DNA of 64,000 bases from Chrysogorgia sp. JL179-B06 (taxonomy: Eukaryota > Cnidaria > Anthozoa > Scleralcyonacea > Chrysogorgiidae). Within the stretch, counting starts at the first letter, position 1, and each line of letters begins with the position of its first letter. The stretch is from positions 2,937,501-3,001,500 of the forward strand of contig JAYKKM010000193.1 in assembly GCA_035772405.1 (NCBI GenBank), given 5' to 3'. A program made the position numbers and the translations under genes. The notes under the pieces were generated by a model. That model worked only from the letters and a program-made list of their open reading frames with translations, had not been told where the DNA came from and searched no databases. Shown here one piece after another: positions 13,201-26,381 of this stretch.

Positions 13201-14628
13201 TTTAATCCGAATATGTTCAACTGTCCTTATTGTTCAGAATATTCGGAAAACACTTTTCAAAAGCTTTTGCGTCATATAACATTCATAGCAATGAACCGAA
13301 CTTTTCAATGACATGGCGGGTTCGCCAAGTTCGGCGTCGCTGTGATATTACATTATTATGTCGTTAATGGCACTCGAGAAGCTACCAAATATTGTCAGTC
13401 AGCTACTCTTGTTATACATTTGTTCTAAATATTATGCAACGCAGCCTACTTTTAAAGTTACGTTCAAAAAACATTTTAAAGCTAGAGTAGCGTCAAAACT
13501 GTCTCAACTAAAAGCATGATTTGGCTGCATTGTTACTCAAAATATGAGTAAGATTTTAATTTTACTCATATCGTCGAGTTTAGTAACAAAAAACTCAACA
13601 AATGAGTAAATTTTACTCAGCATTTATGGGAGTAAATTTACTCATCCTTGAGTTGATTGTTCATTTACTCAAACAATGAGTTAAATTTTAGCTTTACTCA
13701 GGATTTTGAGTTGTGTTTATCTACTTAGACACTGAGTAAAAATATATTTAAATTTACTCACACTGTGAGTAAAATTTACTCAGCTCAGTCGAGTAAAATT
13801 TACTCAACTATAATTTTAACTCAAATCCTTGAGTATCATTTTCTAAACTCAAAATTTGAGTAACATTTACTCAACATATTGGGTAAGTGCCACATTTACT
13901 CAATGGTTGAGTAAAATTTTTTTGCAGTGTAAGTATATTTAAAAACGAGTAATTCTCTCAAACTAAATACAAAGAAGTCTGCCAACGCAACCGTTCATAA
14001 TATTCTTAGTTCCTGGTCTCTCTAGAGCTTGAAGATCAACTAATTTCAACACTACAAAACAATCTAAGGGAGAAGAAACAGCATAAATTAAACTATCAAG
14101 AAGCAGTCAAAAGGCTTCAACAATCTGTCGTCGGAAATTGTATATCCTGATATTACGAACATCTTCTTTTGTTAATGCAGAGCCGAAAAGTCTTCCCAAG
14201 TTCTGTTTTCTATATATTAAGTTTAGTTTTTCTAGTTCTATATTAATTTTTCTTTAATGATTCTAGGGATTCCCTGGTCCACCTGGATTCCCTGGCCCTG
14301 CTGGAGTTGCAGCTCCTCTTGTATGTTGCAGTAACTGAACACGGTTTTCTAAGCTTTTTAATGTTTTTGTATTAGCAGGACATGGCTCTCTTGAATATTC
14401 AACTATTTTTTGCTTTTCCTGTAGGGCGATATCGGTGTGCCTGGTTTGCCTGGTGAGCGAAGCAGAAAAGGTCGAAAGGTATTATGCATTTCCATTAAAG
14501 AAAGAAACAGAAATCATTGTCCATTAAAATTGCCAGTATTCTATATTCGATTTTCCCTGATTAGGAACCTTAAGACATATCGTTTTTATCACCCGCTGTT
14601 ATCAACCTGATAAAGGCACTGGTATATG

Positions 14629-14702
<74 letters not shown>

Positions 14703-15231
14703 TGAGGGAGAAATGACAGGTCCAATATTGGGGGGATTGGGCGATGGTAAAGCAGTAAGAAACAAAAACTTTTTTGTTTCTTACTACTTTTTTACTGCTT
14801 TATTATCGCCTAATCGATCCCCTTGAATATTGGACCTGTCATTTCTCCCTCCCCCTCAGTCTGTTTTGATCGACTGTAAAAATCGCAAATGATTTAACTT
14901 TTCGCATCTCATTAATTATTAGTTTGTTTATCTCCCGTGCATTTGATTGGCTACTTTCTACTTGTGACACCCTTTTGGCAAATATATAAGCCCTATTTAT
15001 TTTATTTCATCTCGTCTTACTCTGATGAAGGACTCCGCTCGAAACGTCAGTATTTCGTCACTAAATTCTTGGCAGTTTACCACCTTTTCACTTTGCTATA
15101 TATTCAAAACACTGTCTACGCAGCACTCTACTTATATATATATATTTAATATATATTAATATATATCGTTCCCACAAGGCAAGAAGAGTCAACCGCGGCC
15201 TGCTCTATTTAAGCAAATACCATAGCTAATA

Positions 15232-15286
<55 letters not shown>

Positions 15287-18200
15287 TAATTTAATAATCA
15301 AATAATTTAATTAATAATTTTAACTACTTCATGTTCCCAATGTATCCTTTAAAAAGTATCCCGACGCGTTCTTCGTCAAAGACCTAAAAGTCTACTTATA
15401 ACCAAGACTACTGCTTCTTTGTAGTAAAGATAAAAAATCTACATAAAATCCTTGCGAATCTAAATGAATGTCTTTAATATTGCAATGTACCGTTCTTGGT
15501 GTTCTCGGTATCCATGATACTGTTTGCGAGTTGGTTTGCTATTAACTCTGCAAGTTGGCTATGAGATCTCAGATACTCCTCTCCCATTCCTCCAGTTGTG
15601 GTAAATATAAAGTGTGTAAAGCTTTCTTGTTCAATATCTGTCACTCTTTTACCTTACATGCTTTACTTCTCATTCTCATTTTCTGGAGAGTAAGATCTTT
15701 ATAAGACTCTGCCATTAGGTAACAAACCCGAACATCAAAGAATGCAGATCTTTGTATTTCCCAAACGCCACGTGCATAAACATCCAGTCGCGAGACAGAG
15801 GATTTATTTTCTCCTGGGTTTAGGGTCTCTCCATTGATATCCTGTAGAACGGGTTCAATCTACACATCGTTACGTACTATGTTCAGGAGTTCAACTTTCA
15901 CGTTTACATATCATTGCCTGAACTGTAGCTGAATATCATAGCTTTAAGGCATCACGGAATTCACGATTATTTAAATTGAATTCATTTCTGAAATCGGAAT
16001 TCATCATGGCTGACGGTAATCCGATTTCATATTTTGAAATCGTGAAGAATGCAGTATATCCGGAAAGACAAAAAGAGCGCTGGAATTCGCATCTGAAAAG
16101 GCAGCCTTTACTGCCATGCAAGTATACATGTAGTCATTTAAAACGTAATTTTTCTCCTTCGATGCCATTCGCTCCAGTGCTTGTATTCTTGATTCATCAG
16201 GTCCAGAGGGGCTATTATCAGGGGCGCCGAGCCACGGTGCCCTTTGTTATATTGTAATGCGATATCTTATACTTTCTTTTGACGAAGTATAGGTTGTGTA
16301 ATTTGGTTTCGCAGGAGTCAACGAGATGAGTCCGGTGCATTATGCATGTGAAGATATAATTTAAAATGGACCATTTGCATTGCTGCTATAGACAGGTCTA
16401 AAAATCCACGATGTTGCTCTAGACTGGAATATTTTAAAATTATTTTAAATTATTTATACAAAAATATTGACAAACGTTTACTGTGGGTCTGTGTGCATCT
16501 TAAATTAATAAAGACCGCTAGACGGCTTGTCCCACTAAATTAAAATTTCCTTTTGTGAAAGTGCCCTTTTTGAGATTCTGCCGCCGCTGTCCTGGGTTGC
16601 TTCCGGCGCAGAGGGGGCTATTATCTTTGTCAATGTTGCATATTATGTGGCTGCTTCTTGGGATGGATTTATGAATCATAGCGTTAAGACGGCTAGAACT
16701 AAGTGCAGTTGTACTCTGTTAGCCATAGCGATACCAGCCATGGTATAAGAACCTCGGCTATCGCATTCTCTAATAGTTCTAGTAGATCATGAATATTTGA
16801 CAATGTGTGAAGAAAGTATGTTCACCGATGTTTCTAACCAAAAGGTGAAAACGGCGTTAGATGCTTGAGGTTGCATTGCTTTATACGATTGTTTAGGTGC
16901 AAATATGTTATCAGTTGTTTAAGACTGATAGCGTATAAGGCCATGGATAATGGTCACCTTACGTCGTACCTCGATAAACAATTGCGATGGAAGTCGGTAC
17001 GTATTTATTGCGTAGGTTGCAATAGTGTGACAAAGAACTCTTGTATTACTTCTCTCTGTTCAGATTGTCCCAGTCTTATATTTAACAATTACACAACGAG
17101 GGCGAGTTGTCTAATTATTTTAGTATATATCAACTATAAACAACCTTTCCGTTTTGTGTTAGAAAATCTTATCAAACATTGTTCCAAATTTTCAGATAGT
17201 TTCACCTTTTTGTTTGTAGAAGTCTCCCTATTCAAAATATAGAGTAGCTCGATGGCACATGATAAACAAAAAACGAGATTGTAATTACTTTGCTTCAAAT
17301 TTGGTGTAGACATAGCGAATTCATTTTCGTATTCGAAAATGTCAAACTGAACAATTTTCCATTACTTTCGGGCCAATGGTTTCATGATTTCATCACTCGT
17401 ATATAAATTTTAGCAGACGCCATGTTTGGTCTATATTGGTCAGGAAGGAATATTCCAGTTATAAGAAGGTTTGTGATTGGATAACTCTACCAGTGGTCTA
17501 TCACCAATAGGCCACTAGTAGCTCAGCCAATCAGAATGCCGAATTTGTAATAGACCACCAGTTGGTTGATACTAATACCTGAATCGTAGTCTTTGTTTCC
17601 CTCAGTTACTTGAATCTCGAGGCAGCCACAAAATGTCTCTATTTCGTGTAGTCATGTACCTAAATGTTTATATTTCGTGGAAATAAACCTGGCATTCCTG
17701 TTTGTACATGACCGCTCATAATTTTTTGTTTTTATTCTCACGTAGGGACCAGCTGGATTTGCAGGCCGCGCTGGTTACGACGGTGCTACTGGTGATAAGG
17801 TATGTTGAATTCCATTGTGCTAGCTGTGCTGCTATATAAAACTGTAAACTATAATTATTTTGTATTTCTGTATATATTGTCGTCTAATAGACATATTGAA
17901 TATTTATGTCAGTAGTCCTTATGATGTTCAATCATACTATAGAATTGTACATTGCACACAGAAGAAAATGCTGCAGTATAAATATTGATTTATACCAATG
18001 CATTGATAATGGTCTCATAGTACAGTTTGGGAATTATCTACATTTTTCATATATATTTATTTTTGATAATTTTTAGGTAAAAATTTGATAACAATTTTGA
18101 TAATATGTAGCAGGTGTAACAAAACATTTTAATATGTTTAGGGTAAAATCGGCAGTCACGGATTTCTTGGTCCATCAGGTTCACAGGTTTGTCACACCAT

Positions 18201-21200
18201 CTAAAAAACTCATTAGAATGGATTAAGGTGGCTCCCTACTGTTTCTTGAAAGGTGGCAAAAATGGAAATTTCAATCTCGAAAAGTGCCCATGGATATTTC
18301 GGAAAAGATTGAAACTAAAGCTATGCATAGAATAAATTTCAGGGCATCAAATACTATTAATGGCTAAAGTGTTTCATCTGTTGCTATGACAACAGTGTCG
18401 TTTCAAAATGGCCGAAAATGAACATTTGATCTAATTTATTTCACAAACGAGTAGGTGACCCCCGCTTTTTTTTGCATTTAAACATTTCTTTTAGTTTAAT
18501 TAATAAATAGGCAGATTAAAAAAAAATTCTGTGGATCCAATTATTTTACGCACAAAAAATCATGTTTTTTTAGTTTTTTAAAAAATTGGATCCACAGAAT
18601 TTTTTTTAAATTTGCCTATTCATTAATTAAACTAAAAGAAATGTTTAAATGCAAAAAAAAGCGAGGGTCACCGACTCGTGTGCGAAATAAATTAGATTAC
18701 ATGTTCATTTTCGGCCATTTTGAAACGTCACTTTTGTTATAGCAACAGATGAAATACTTTAGCCATTAATAGTATTTGATGCCCTGAAAGTTATTCTATG
18801 CATAGATTTAGTTTCAATCTTTTCCGAAATATCCATGGGCACTTTTCGATTTTTGCCACCTTTCAAGAAACAGTAGGGAGCCACCTTAATTTGATCATAA
18901 TTTTCAATTTCATTTGAGATTGCCGCAGATTATCTTCTGCAAATTAGTTTTCCAAAATAGTGTATGTGACAAGAATAAGTCAGATATGATGGTGCCTAAA
19001 GTAGTCTAAACTAATTTAGTTGAAATATGACAAGTTAACAAGGATTCACTAGTGTTAATATACACACTGCTGTAGTGAATGTGGGAGAGCTTGGAGTAGA
19101 CAGACGATACATGGGCGATCGTCAAGCTCATATCCTCAGAAAAATGACTCTGAGAAAAATGATATATCAATCGAAAAATGATATATCAATCGAACCAGCA
19201 CATCATTGTAAACTTCGCTTTCCATATGAGTCTCGGTGGCTCAATGGTTAGAGCGTCTCATCGGCAATCAGAAGGTTACAGGTTCGATTCTTGTCCGGGA
19301 CTCAGAATCATTTTTCTGAGGATATGAGCTTGACGATCGCCCATGTATCGTCTATGGATTCACTAGGTTACCGCATTCTTTCTTCTTATACTTTATTCCT
19401 ATTAAACCACTGTCTCCCCGATTACTACTACAGACGCTCTTGAGTAAATAGAGATTACAAGATTACATACAACTTATGTTCGCGAGTTGTCTGTGTCGCA
19501 AACAACTGGTGAATTGTATACAATGCACTTTCCGTGCATGTACAACAAAGCAAACTTCTCAAATTCTAGCCAATCAAATTCACAATATGATGCAACTACG
19601 CACCATATTCCATATACAATGATTCTAAGCTACTGCGATAGCACAGCAAACAACAAATTGATTATAATGTTTTGACACGCTTTGGCACACCGTATAAAAC
19701 ATGCAGAAGGCGTGCCAGACCGTTGGTTTGACAAGTCTTTGTATTATGAATCTAGAATTCTTCACGAAATCTCAAACATCGATAGACTCTTGGGCCATTG
19801 TTAATTGCATGGGGATGGTACAATGTTGCATTACTGCACGAATATTTAGAACATAATATAAACCACTATAAACCAATGTTACTTTATATTACTTGAAACC
19901 TTTTCCGAGGTTTAAAAGTAATTGTAATACGTTGTTGGTCAGAATTTTTGAGCAATCTCGGGGTTATTTTAGTGTGAACTTGTTTGTTTCGAGTGATTAT
20001 TTCACAGTTTTTATGAATGAACCTTTCAGGGCGCAAGTGGAGTTCAAGGAGAGCCGGGAGAAGAAGGTGACAAGGCGAGTGAAGTTTTTATCTTATGTCG
20101 TTATGAATTCCTAAGTAGTTAAATAAAACTAGACGTATATAATCATGCATTGAGGTAAGGGATTGGAAAAGCAACTTCCGTCTGGAGGGATTCAGATCGA
20201 ACATGACTGAGTGTCCGTCTTAAAGAAGTGCACGTCTTGGAGAGGTTTTTTTAGCATTGAAATAACGGGCAACGACCGAGGTGTCCGTTTTAGAGAGGGT
20301 TTTGTTGTACGTGGCTAAGTGTCTATATAAAGAGGTGTCCGTCTTAAATATGTGTCCGTTTAGAGAGGACGTTTTGAAATGAAATAATGATGAGACGACC
20401 TGGAGCGAACGTGCTGGCTAAGGGTTTGTCTAAAGAGTTGTCCGTTTTAAAAAGGTGTCCGTCTTAAGAAGTGTCCGTTTTAGAGAGGTTTATTTGTTTA
20501 CTGAGATAACGGGTAGACGATATTTTCCAAACGTGGCTAATTCTTCGTCTTAAAGAGGTACAGTATCCATTTCAGAGAGGTGTCGTTACGAAGAACTGTA
20601 TGCTAATCCTCTCTACGTAAACCCTCTAAACCTTCTCTTTAGGGTTTTCCTGGTCCAACCGGTTCTATTGGAAGTCGTGGCAAGATAGGAACTACTGTAA
20701 GTAATTTCATTCACATTTCTCCTATATGTTAATATATACCCTGATGACGTAGTGAGTGTGGGAGAGCTTGGATACATGGACGATAGTCAAGCTGACACTC
20801 TCAGAAAATTTTTATCAGTACATCAATAAAAAATTATGTAACAGAAAAATATAACCAGTACATCATTGTGACTTTCGCTCTCCCGATCTGAGTCTCAGTA
20901 GCTCAATGGTTAGAGCGTCCCACAGGCAATCAGAATGCTAGAGGTTCGATTTCTGTCCGGAACTCAGAAATATTTTTCTGAGGATATGAGCTTGACGATC
21001 GTCCACGTATCTTATTTGTTCAATAACTAGAAATTTCGATTTGTATGGAATAACATTTTTCCGGTTTAACAACGAACATTTCACATACAAATGCCAATTA
21101 AAAAGTGTAAGGACCACCACTCAGCCACTCCGAGTCTTAAAATAATTGAGAAGAATGTGCTGCCTTTGCAACAACACCAGCAAATGGTAAGACTTTCGGG

Positions 21201-24200
21201 TCTTCTCGGAAAAACGACCTTAAATCGTAGGCCCTCAGAATCAGTTGGGTTTTCCGGTCACCTGCAAAGAGTGATAAACTGAATGTCAAGCGCTTAAAAC
21301 ATGAGCCTTTGACTCGGATAAATATGACAACCTTATCCTGTGTGATCGACTCTAAATAAGTCAAACTCATACTCATACAATAAGGACATCTCAACATTTA
21401 TATTTTGAGAAAACGTGGGACACTATTTATAGAATTTGTGGCGAGTAATAATTTATTGTCTGTATCTCAACTCAATACAACACTAGTCTGCCAATCTAAT
21501 CTCTCCCCAGGTATTTATATTCCCACGCATGGAATGTTAGGAATGTTAGGAATGCTACAGGAGTCCCCCCAGTGCGGAAACGGACTGGTACTTTTACCGC
21601 ACGAGCAGAATGTGTTGTTGTTGAAGGAGTTGGGATGAGCACCGGTACAGCAGATGGCACTGGTGCAAGATGTGGAACGTGCCTTGGCTTTTCGACGAAA
21701 GCGGGCTTGAGACGATCGATGGAGACAGTGTCATAACGACCATTCTTATTGACAGTGAAGAACTTGTCGTTACGTTCAGTTACTGGAAAGGGTCCATCGT
21801 AAGGTCGCTGCAGTGGTGCTTTTACTGCGTCGTGACGAACGAAGACATGGCTAGCCTGTTGTAAGACGTTGGGTACATAAGATGAACGCCGTCCGTGGTG
21901 CTCCGTTGGGACTGGCCGTTGTCTGTTCATCATATGCCGGAGTCGATCAACTAAAGAACGAGGTGGGGTCGACTGCGGCGCCGTTCGAAAGGTGGAAAAA
22001 TTCACCTGGAATACGTACAGTAGGGTCGTTCCGTAGACCAGTTCGGCCGCGCCGCATTTGAGATCTTCTTTTAGTGAAATGCGTATTCTGAGCATAATAA
22101 TTGGTAATTCTTCACGCCAATTCGGGCCATTGAGCCGCGCTTTCAGGGACGCCTTCAATTGCCGATGGAAGCGCTCGACGATGCCGTTCGACTGCTAATG
22201 GTAGGCGATAGTGCGGTAGCGTTTTATACCAAGGAGAAGCATAAGAGAAGCTCAAAGGTTGGACTCAAATAGACGTCCGCGGTCGAACATAATGGTCGTG
22301 GGAAAACCAAACCGTTACATCCAACCGTCACACAAGGCGCGTGCACAAGATTCCGCCGTCGTGTTGGCCATCGGAATCGCTTCAGTCCAGCGGGTGTAGC
22401 GGTCGATACATGTGAAACGGTAGCGAAACCCATGAGACTGGGAAGTGGGCCAACAATATCTACATGAACGTCGTCAAAACGGCGGTCAGGGAGCTCAAAC
22501 GTTTGGATTGGAGCCGTGATATGTCGTTGGATTTTCGATTGTTGAAAGGGGGTGCAATTAAGTTCGTGTTCACTGGCGTACATCGCGATTCAGGCCATGC
22601 CAAACGTAGCGTTCTCCAATGAGTTTACAAGTGGCTGTAGCACCGGGATGAGCGAGGTTGTGCATCAAGTTAAAGATTTCTCTCCGAAATGGATTGGGAA
22701 CCACAGACCGGGCGCTTCGCTGGGATACGTCGCAAAGGATCGTGAGGTTGTCTTGCCTTCGACTGGGATATCGACGAGTTTCAGACTCGTAGTAGCTGTC
22801 TTTAAGCACTGTGTCTCGTGGTCGTCGGCCGGCGCGCGAGGCATCGCTTGAAAGTCGAGTGCTGTATTCGCGAAAAAGCATCGGCGACAGCGTTGTTCTT
22901 GCCCTTTACGTGGCGCAGGTCGGTGGTAAACTCAGAAATAAAGGCCAGATGAGATGGCGGATTTGACGAGGAGAGTGCTGTGGTTCACACTGGAGATGGC
23001 AAACGTTAACGGCTTGTGGTAAGTGTACACGTGGAACGAATGACCTTCGACAAACCAACGGAAGTGACGGAAGGTAAACACCCAGTAGTTCACGGTCGAA
23101 CGCACTGTATCGAGTTTCTGCAGGTTTGAGTTTGCGAGAAAAGAAAGTAATCGGACGCCTCTCGTGGTCGATGAACTGCTCTAGGACGTGGACGTGATAC
23201 TGGTTGGGGCGTCACGCTGTGGATGAGCCAATAGTGTTGCACTAGCCAAGGCTGACTTGCAGAATTGAAAGGCCTCTTGGCACTCTGTAGACCAAATGTA
23301 GGTGGGCGAGGCCAAGCGCTGGTGCAATGAATGCAGCTTGCCGGTACAGTGTGGAATGAAGCGGTGATAGAAGTTGACCATGCCAAGAAACTCACGGACT
23401 GCCTCTGGTCAGCAGGCCTAGCAAAGGCTTCGACGGCGTCGACGCGGTCGGAAAGAGGCACTGATGTGATGACCTAAGAATGAGAGTTCTGAACATCCTA
23501 ATTCGCACTTCTTAGGGTTGATGACCAGGCCATACGGTTCGTGTCGCCATTCGCTGAAAGAGCTGGCGGAGATGATCGCGGTGTTCGTCAGGCGTGTGAC
23601 TGGAAACCAGTATGACGTCGATGACTTCATCCGTAAAACGTTGGAATGTCTGAGCTGCGTTGCGAAGTCCGTAAGGCATTAGTAGGGAATTTGATGGTAG
23701 GCTCTGACAAGATCGATCTTTGAAAAGACGGTGCAACCAGCAAGTCGGGCAGAAAAATCCTGAACATGAAATTGGATGACGATAGTCACCGCATGGGCGC
23801 CAATCACCGTTAGACTTTGGGACCATGTGAAGAGGAGACGCCCAGTTGCTTGAAGATATGCGTCTGGTCAATGTAAAAGCTGTTGTAAAAGCTGTTGGAT
23901 CTTTTGTCGCTTAGAAATAGACACTCGCTCGGTGAGTGAAGCTTAAGGACATCGAACGGATTCGTGTCAGAGGCGAGAGAATAAGGTCACGAACCTCTGT
24001 GGCGGCCTCCGGTGATAAAGCAGCGACAACGTAGGCGAATTTTGTACGTTGTGATGTGATATGCTTCACAGCAAATTGAGTGTCCACTTGCGCGAACCAC
24101 AGTTCGGCCAAAATGGGGGAATTTTAACTGCAACTATTCGTAACGACTGTAGATTGACTAGCGGTCGACGGAGGAGTAGCCATGGCGCAATTTCGGTTCG

Positions 24201-26289
24201 TCGAGGTCACCAATGTGGCGAGTAATACTTTATTGTCTGTATCTCAACTCAATACAACTTTGTCTACCAATCTAATATTTCCCAAAGCTCTTATGTTTAT
24301 ATTCCCACGCCGCATGGAATGTTAGGAATGTTACTTGCTACAAATTATGTTGTGAACTGCTCTTTTTTCCTTCGACGTTTTCGTGGAAATATTCTTGTTT
24401 CTTCCTTCATAATTTTCAATAACTTTAATACCTACATATACCCCCAGATATATATCCCCTGATATATCGATATTCTTTGTGACCTTCGCCTAAATGTCAA
24501 ACATGATCGATTTGTTTACGCCGTTAAGCTATTCCAGTACTGCCATTTCCAAGCGACAAGCGAGCGATTTTTTTCATGTTTGTTTACGTTTGAAAGTTGG
24601 ACGTTTCACACGAAAACGTTGAACGTTTAAAAACAAATCAATCAACTTGCGGCGTCATTTTGACAGGTTTCTTTGAACTGACGCCGCAAGTTGATTTATT
24701 TGTTTTTAAATGTTCAACGTTTTCGTGTGAAACGTCCAACTTTCAAACGTAAACAAACATAACAAAAATCGCTCGCTTAACGGTCGCTTGCAAATGGCAG
24801 TATCCATATAAGGTGCTACTTCAGTGACTGTTACTTTATTGTTGATACAATCTCGTTGCCAGAGCCTTCGTAGCGCGGCGAAGGCTCTGGAAACGATATT
24901 GTATAAGGCAATGCCTTGCTTGAGTTCAGACAAGGTCGTTTTGCAGTGATCAAAAATGACTAGCTTCTGTAATCTTGTCAAATTGTCAAAACGGCATCAA
25001 AAACTATTAAAAAATGAACAACATTGTTATAATTTAATGTTGCGAATCAAAACAAATTTTGCACTCCCCTTGGGAATAATGTTAGTCAAATGCCTAGTGG
25101 AGACACGAGGTGAAGCCGAGTTCTTTCAGTTATTTTTCGATTGAAATGGCGTCATTCATGTTTCTATCACAGACACGTTTTGCGTTATAACGTCCATAAG
25201 AGTAGAGTATGTGCGGCTGCGCGGCTTCACTCCTGACTAATGTGTCACATACTAATAATATACTAATATACTAATATACTAATATACTAATATACTAATA
25301 TACTAATATACTAATTTACTAATTTACTAATATACTAATTCACTAATTTACTAATTCACTAATTTACTAATATACTAATATATATGCTACTATACTACTA
25401 TTCTACTATTCTACTATTCTACTATTCTACTATTCTACTATTCTACTATTCTACTATGCTACTATGCTACTATGCTACTATGCTACTATGCTACCGTGCT
25501 ACCGTGCTACCGTGCTACCGTGCTACCGTGCTACCGTGCTACTATACTAATTACTAATATACTAATATACTAATAAATTAATAAAACTAATAAATTAATA
25601 AAACTAATAAAACTAATAAACACATACTAACATAGTGATAAAAATTGGTCCTTGAAACCTTTATATTTATTACAAAGATGCTTCTAAAATACACCGCCCT
25701 TAAAAGAATCCTCAATTTACCATCGAACTTCTCCACATCACTGAGAAGGCATGAATTTCAGGTTTGAGTTTGCCCACATTGCGTGTTCTACAGCTGTTTT
25801 TAAACAGTTGTAAATGCGTATATTTGAAAGATTGTAGTGCTTATGTTTTTTGCGAGTTTGTAGTACTATTTCTGCCCTGAAGAGTATACTCTGTATTAGG
25901 AGAATTATCATAAATATTTCGGGAGATATTGCCAATTAGAAATAAAAAACCCAACTTTTATTCTACTATAAGTTTCAATACTTTTTTCCTCATGCTCAAA
26001 TCACCTGTTTGTTATAATTCGACAGCTTTTGGTGTCACCTTATAACCAACTCCCATTTATAACCAACTCAAATTTTAGGGATCTAGAGGAACTTTTGGTT
26101 CAGCAGGTGAGCCTGGAAAATCTGGTATTGTGGTAGGTTGGAGTTATTGTTTTTCAGTTTGGGTAGATAAAAGGTTAGATAACTATGTACGTGTATTAAT
26201 TGGTAGGTAGGTAGGAAGGTAGGTAGATATAGATAGATAACTAGGTAGGTAGGTACGTATAGGTTTGTAAGTAAATAAGTAAGTAAGTG

Positions 26290-26381
<92 letters not shown>

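Larger units (their letters stand above)
9911..13929. mobile_element. 4 kb transposon with CACTGC termini and GAGTAAA subterminal arrays
   Basis: CACTGCAAAAAAACT at 9911-9925 is answered by AATTTTTTTGCAGTG ending at 13929. Both are flanked by TA, a plausible 2 bp target duplication. About 490 bp at the left and 390 bp at the right end are packed with short units built on TGAGTAAA and TTTACTCA in both directions. The middle holds one recognisable exon (10545-10859) and several nested foldbacks. Termini plus internal exon suggest a cut-and-paste DNA transposon with decayed coding capacity; superfamily not assigned. Confidence 0.65.
21437..24342 (-). mobile_element. Ty3/gypsy-like LTR retrotransposon, internally deleted and decayed
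   Basis: Two divergent LTRs (21437-21559 and 24214-24342) begin TGTGG and end TACA, flanked by AATT on both outer sides, a 4 bp target duplication. The inner part is read on the minus strand in the order gag fragment, RT, RNase H start, integrase. Several frames are used, with stops and frame changes, so nothing full-length is encoded. At under 3 kb it is about half the usual length: the end of gag, the nucleocapsid and the protease are missing between about 23910 and 23870. A run of G next to the 3' LTR (CTGGGGGGACTCC on the minus strand) is a fitting polypurine tract. Confidence 0.9.

Noticed and set aside
19230..19302. Functional tRNA-Ala
   Set aside because: Anticodon stem mismatch, C at position 33 and location in an inverted-repeat element make it a tRNA-derived repeat.
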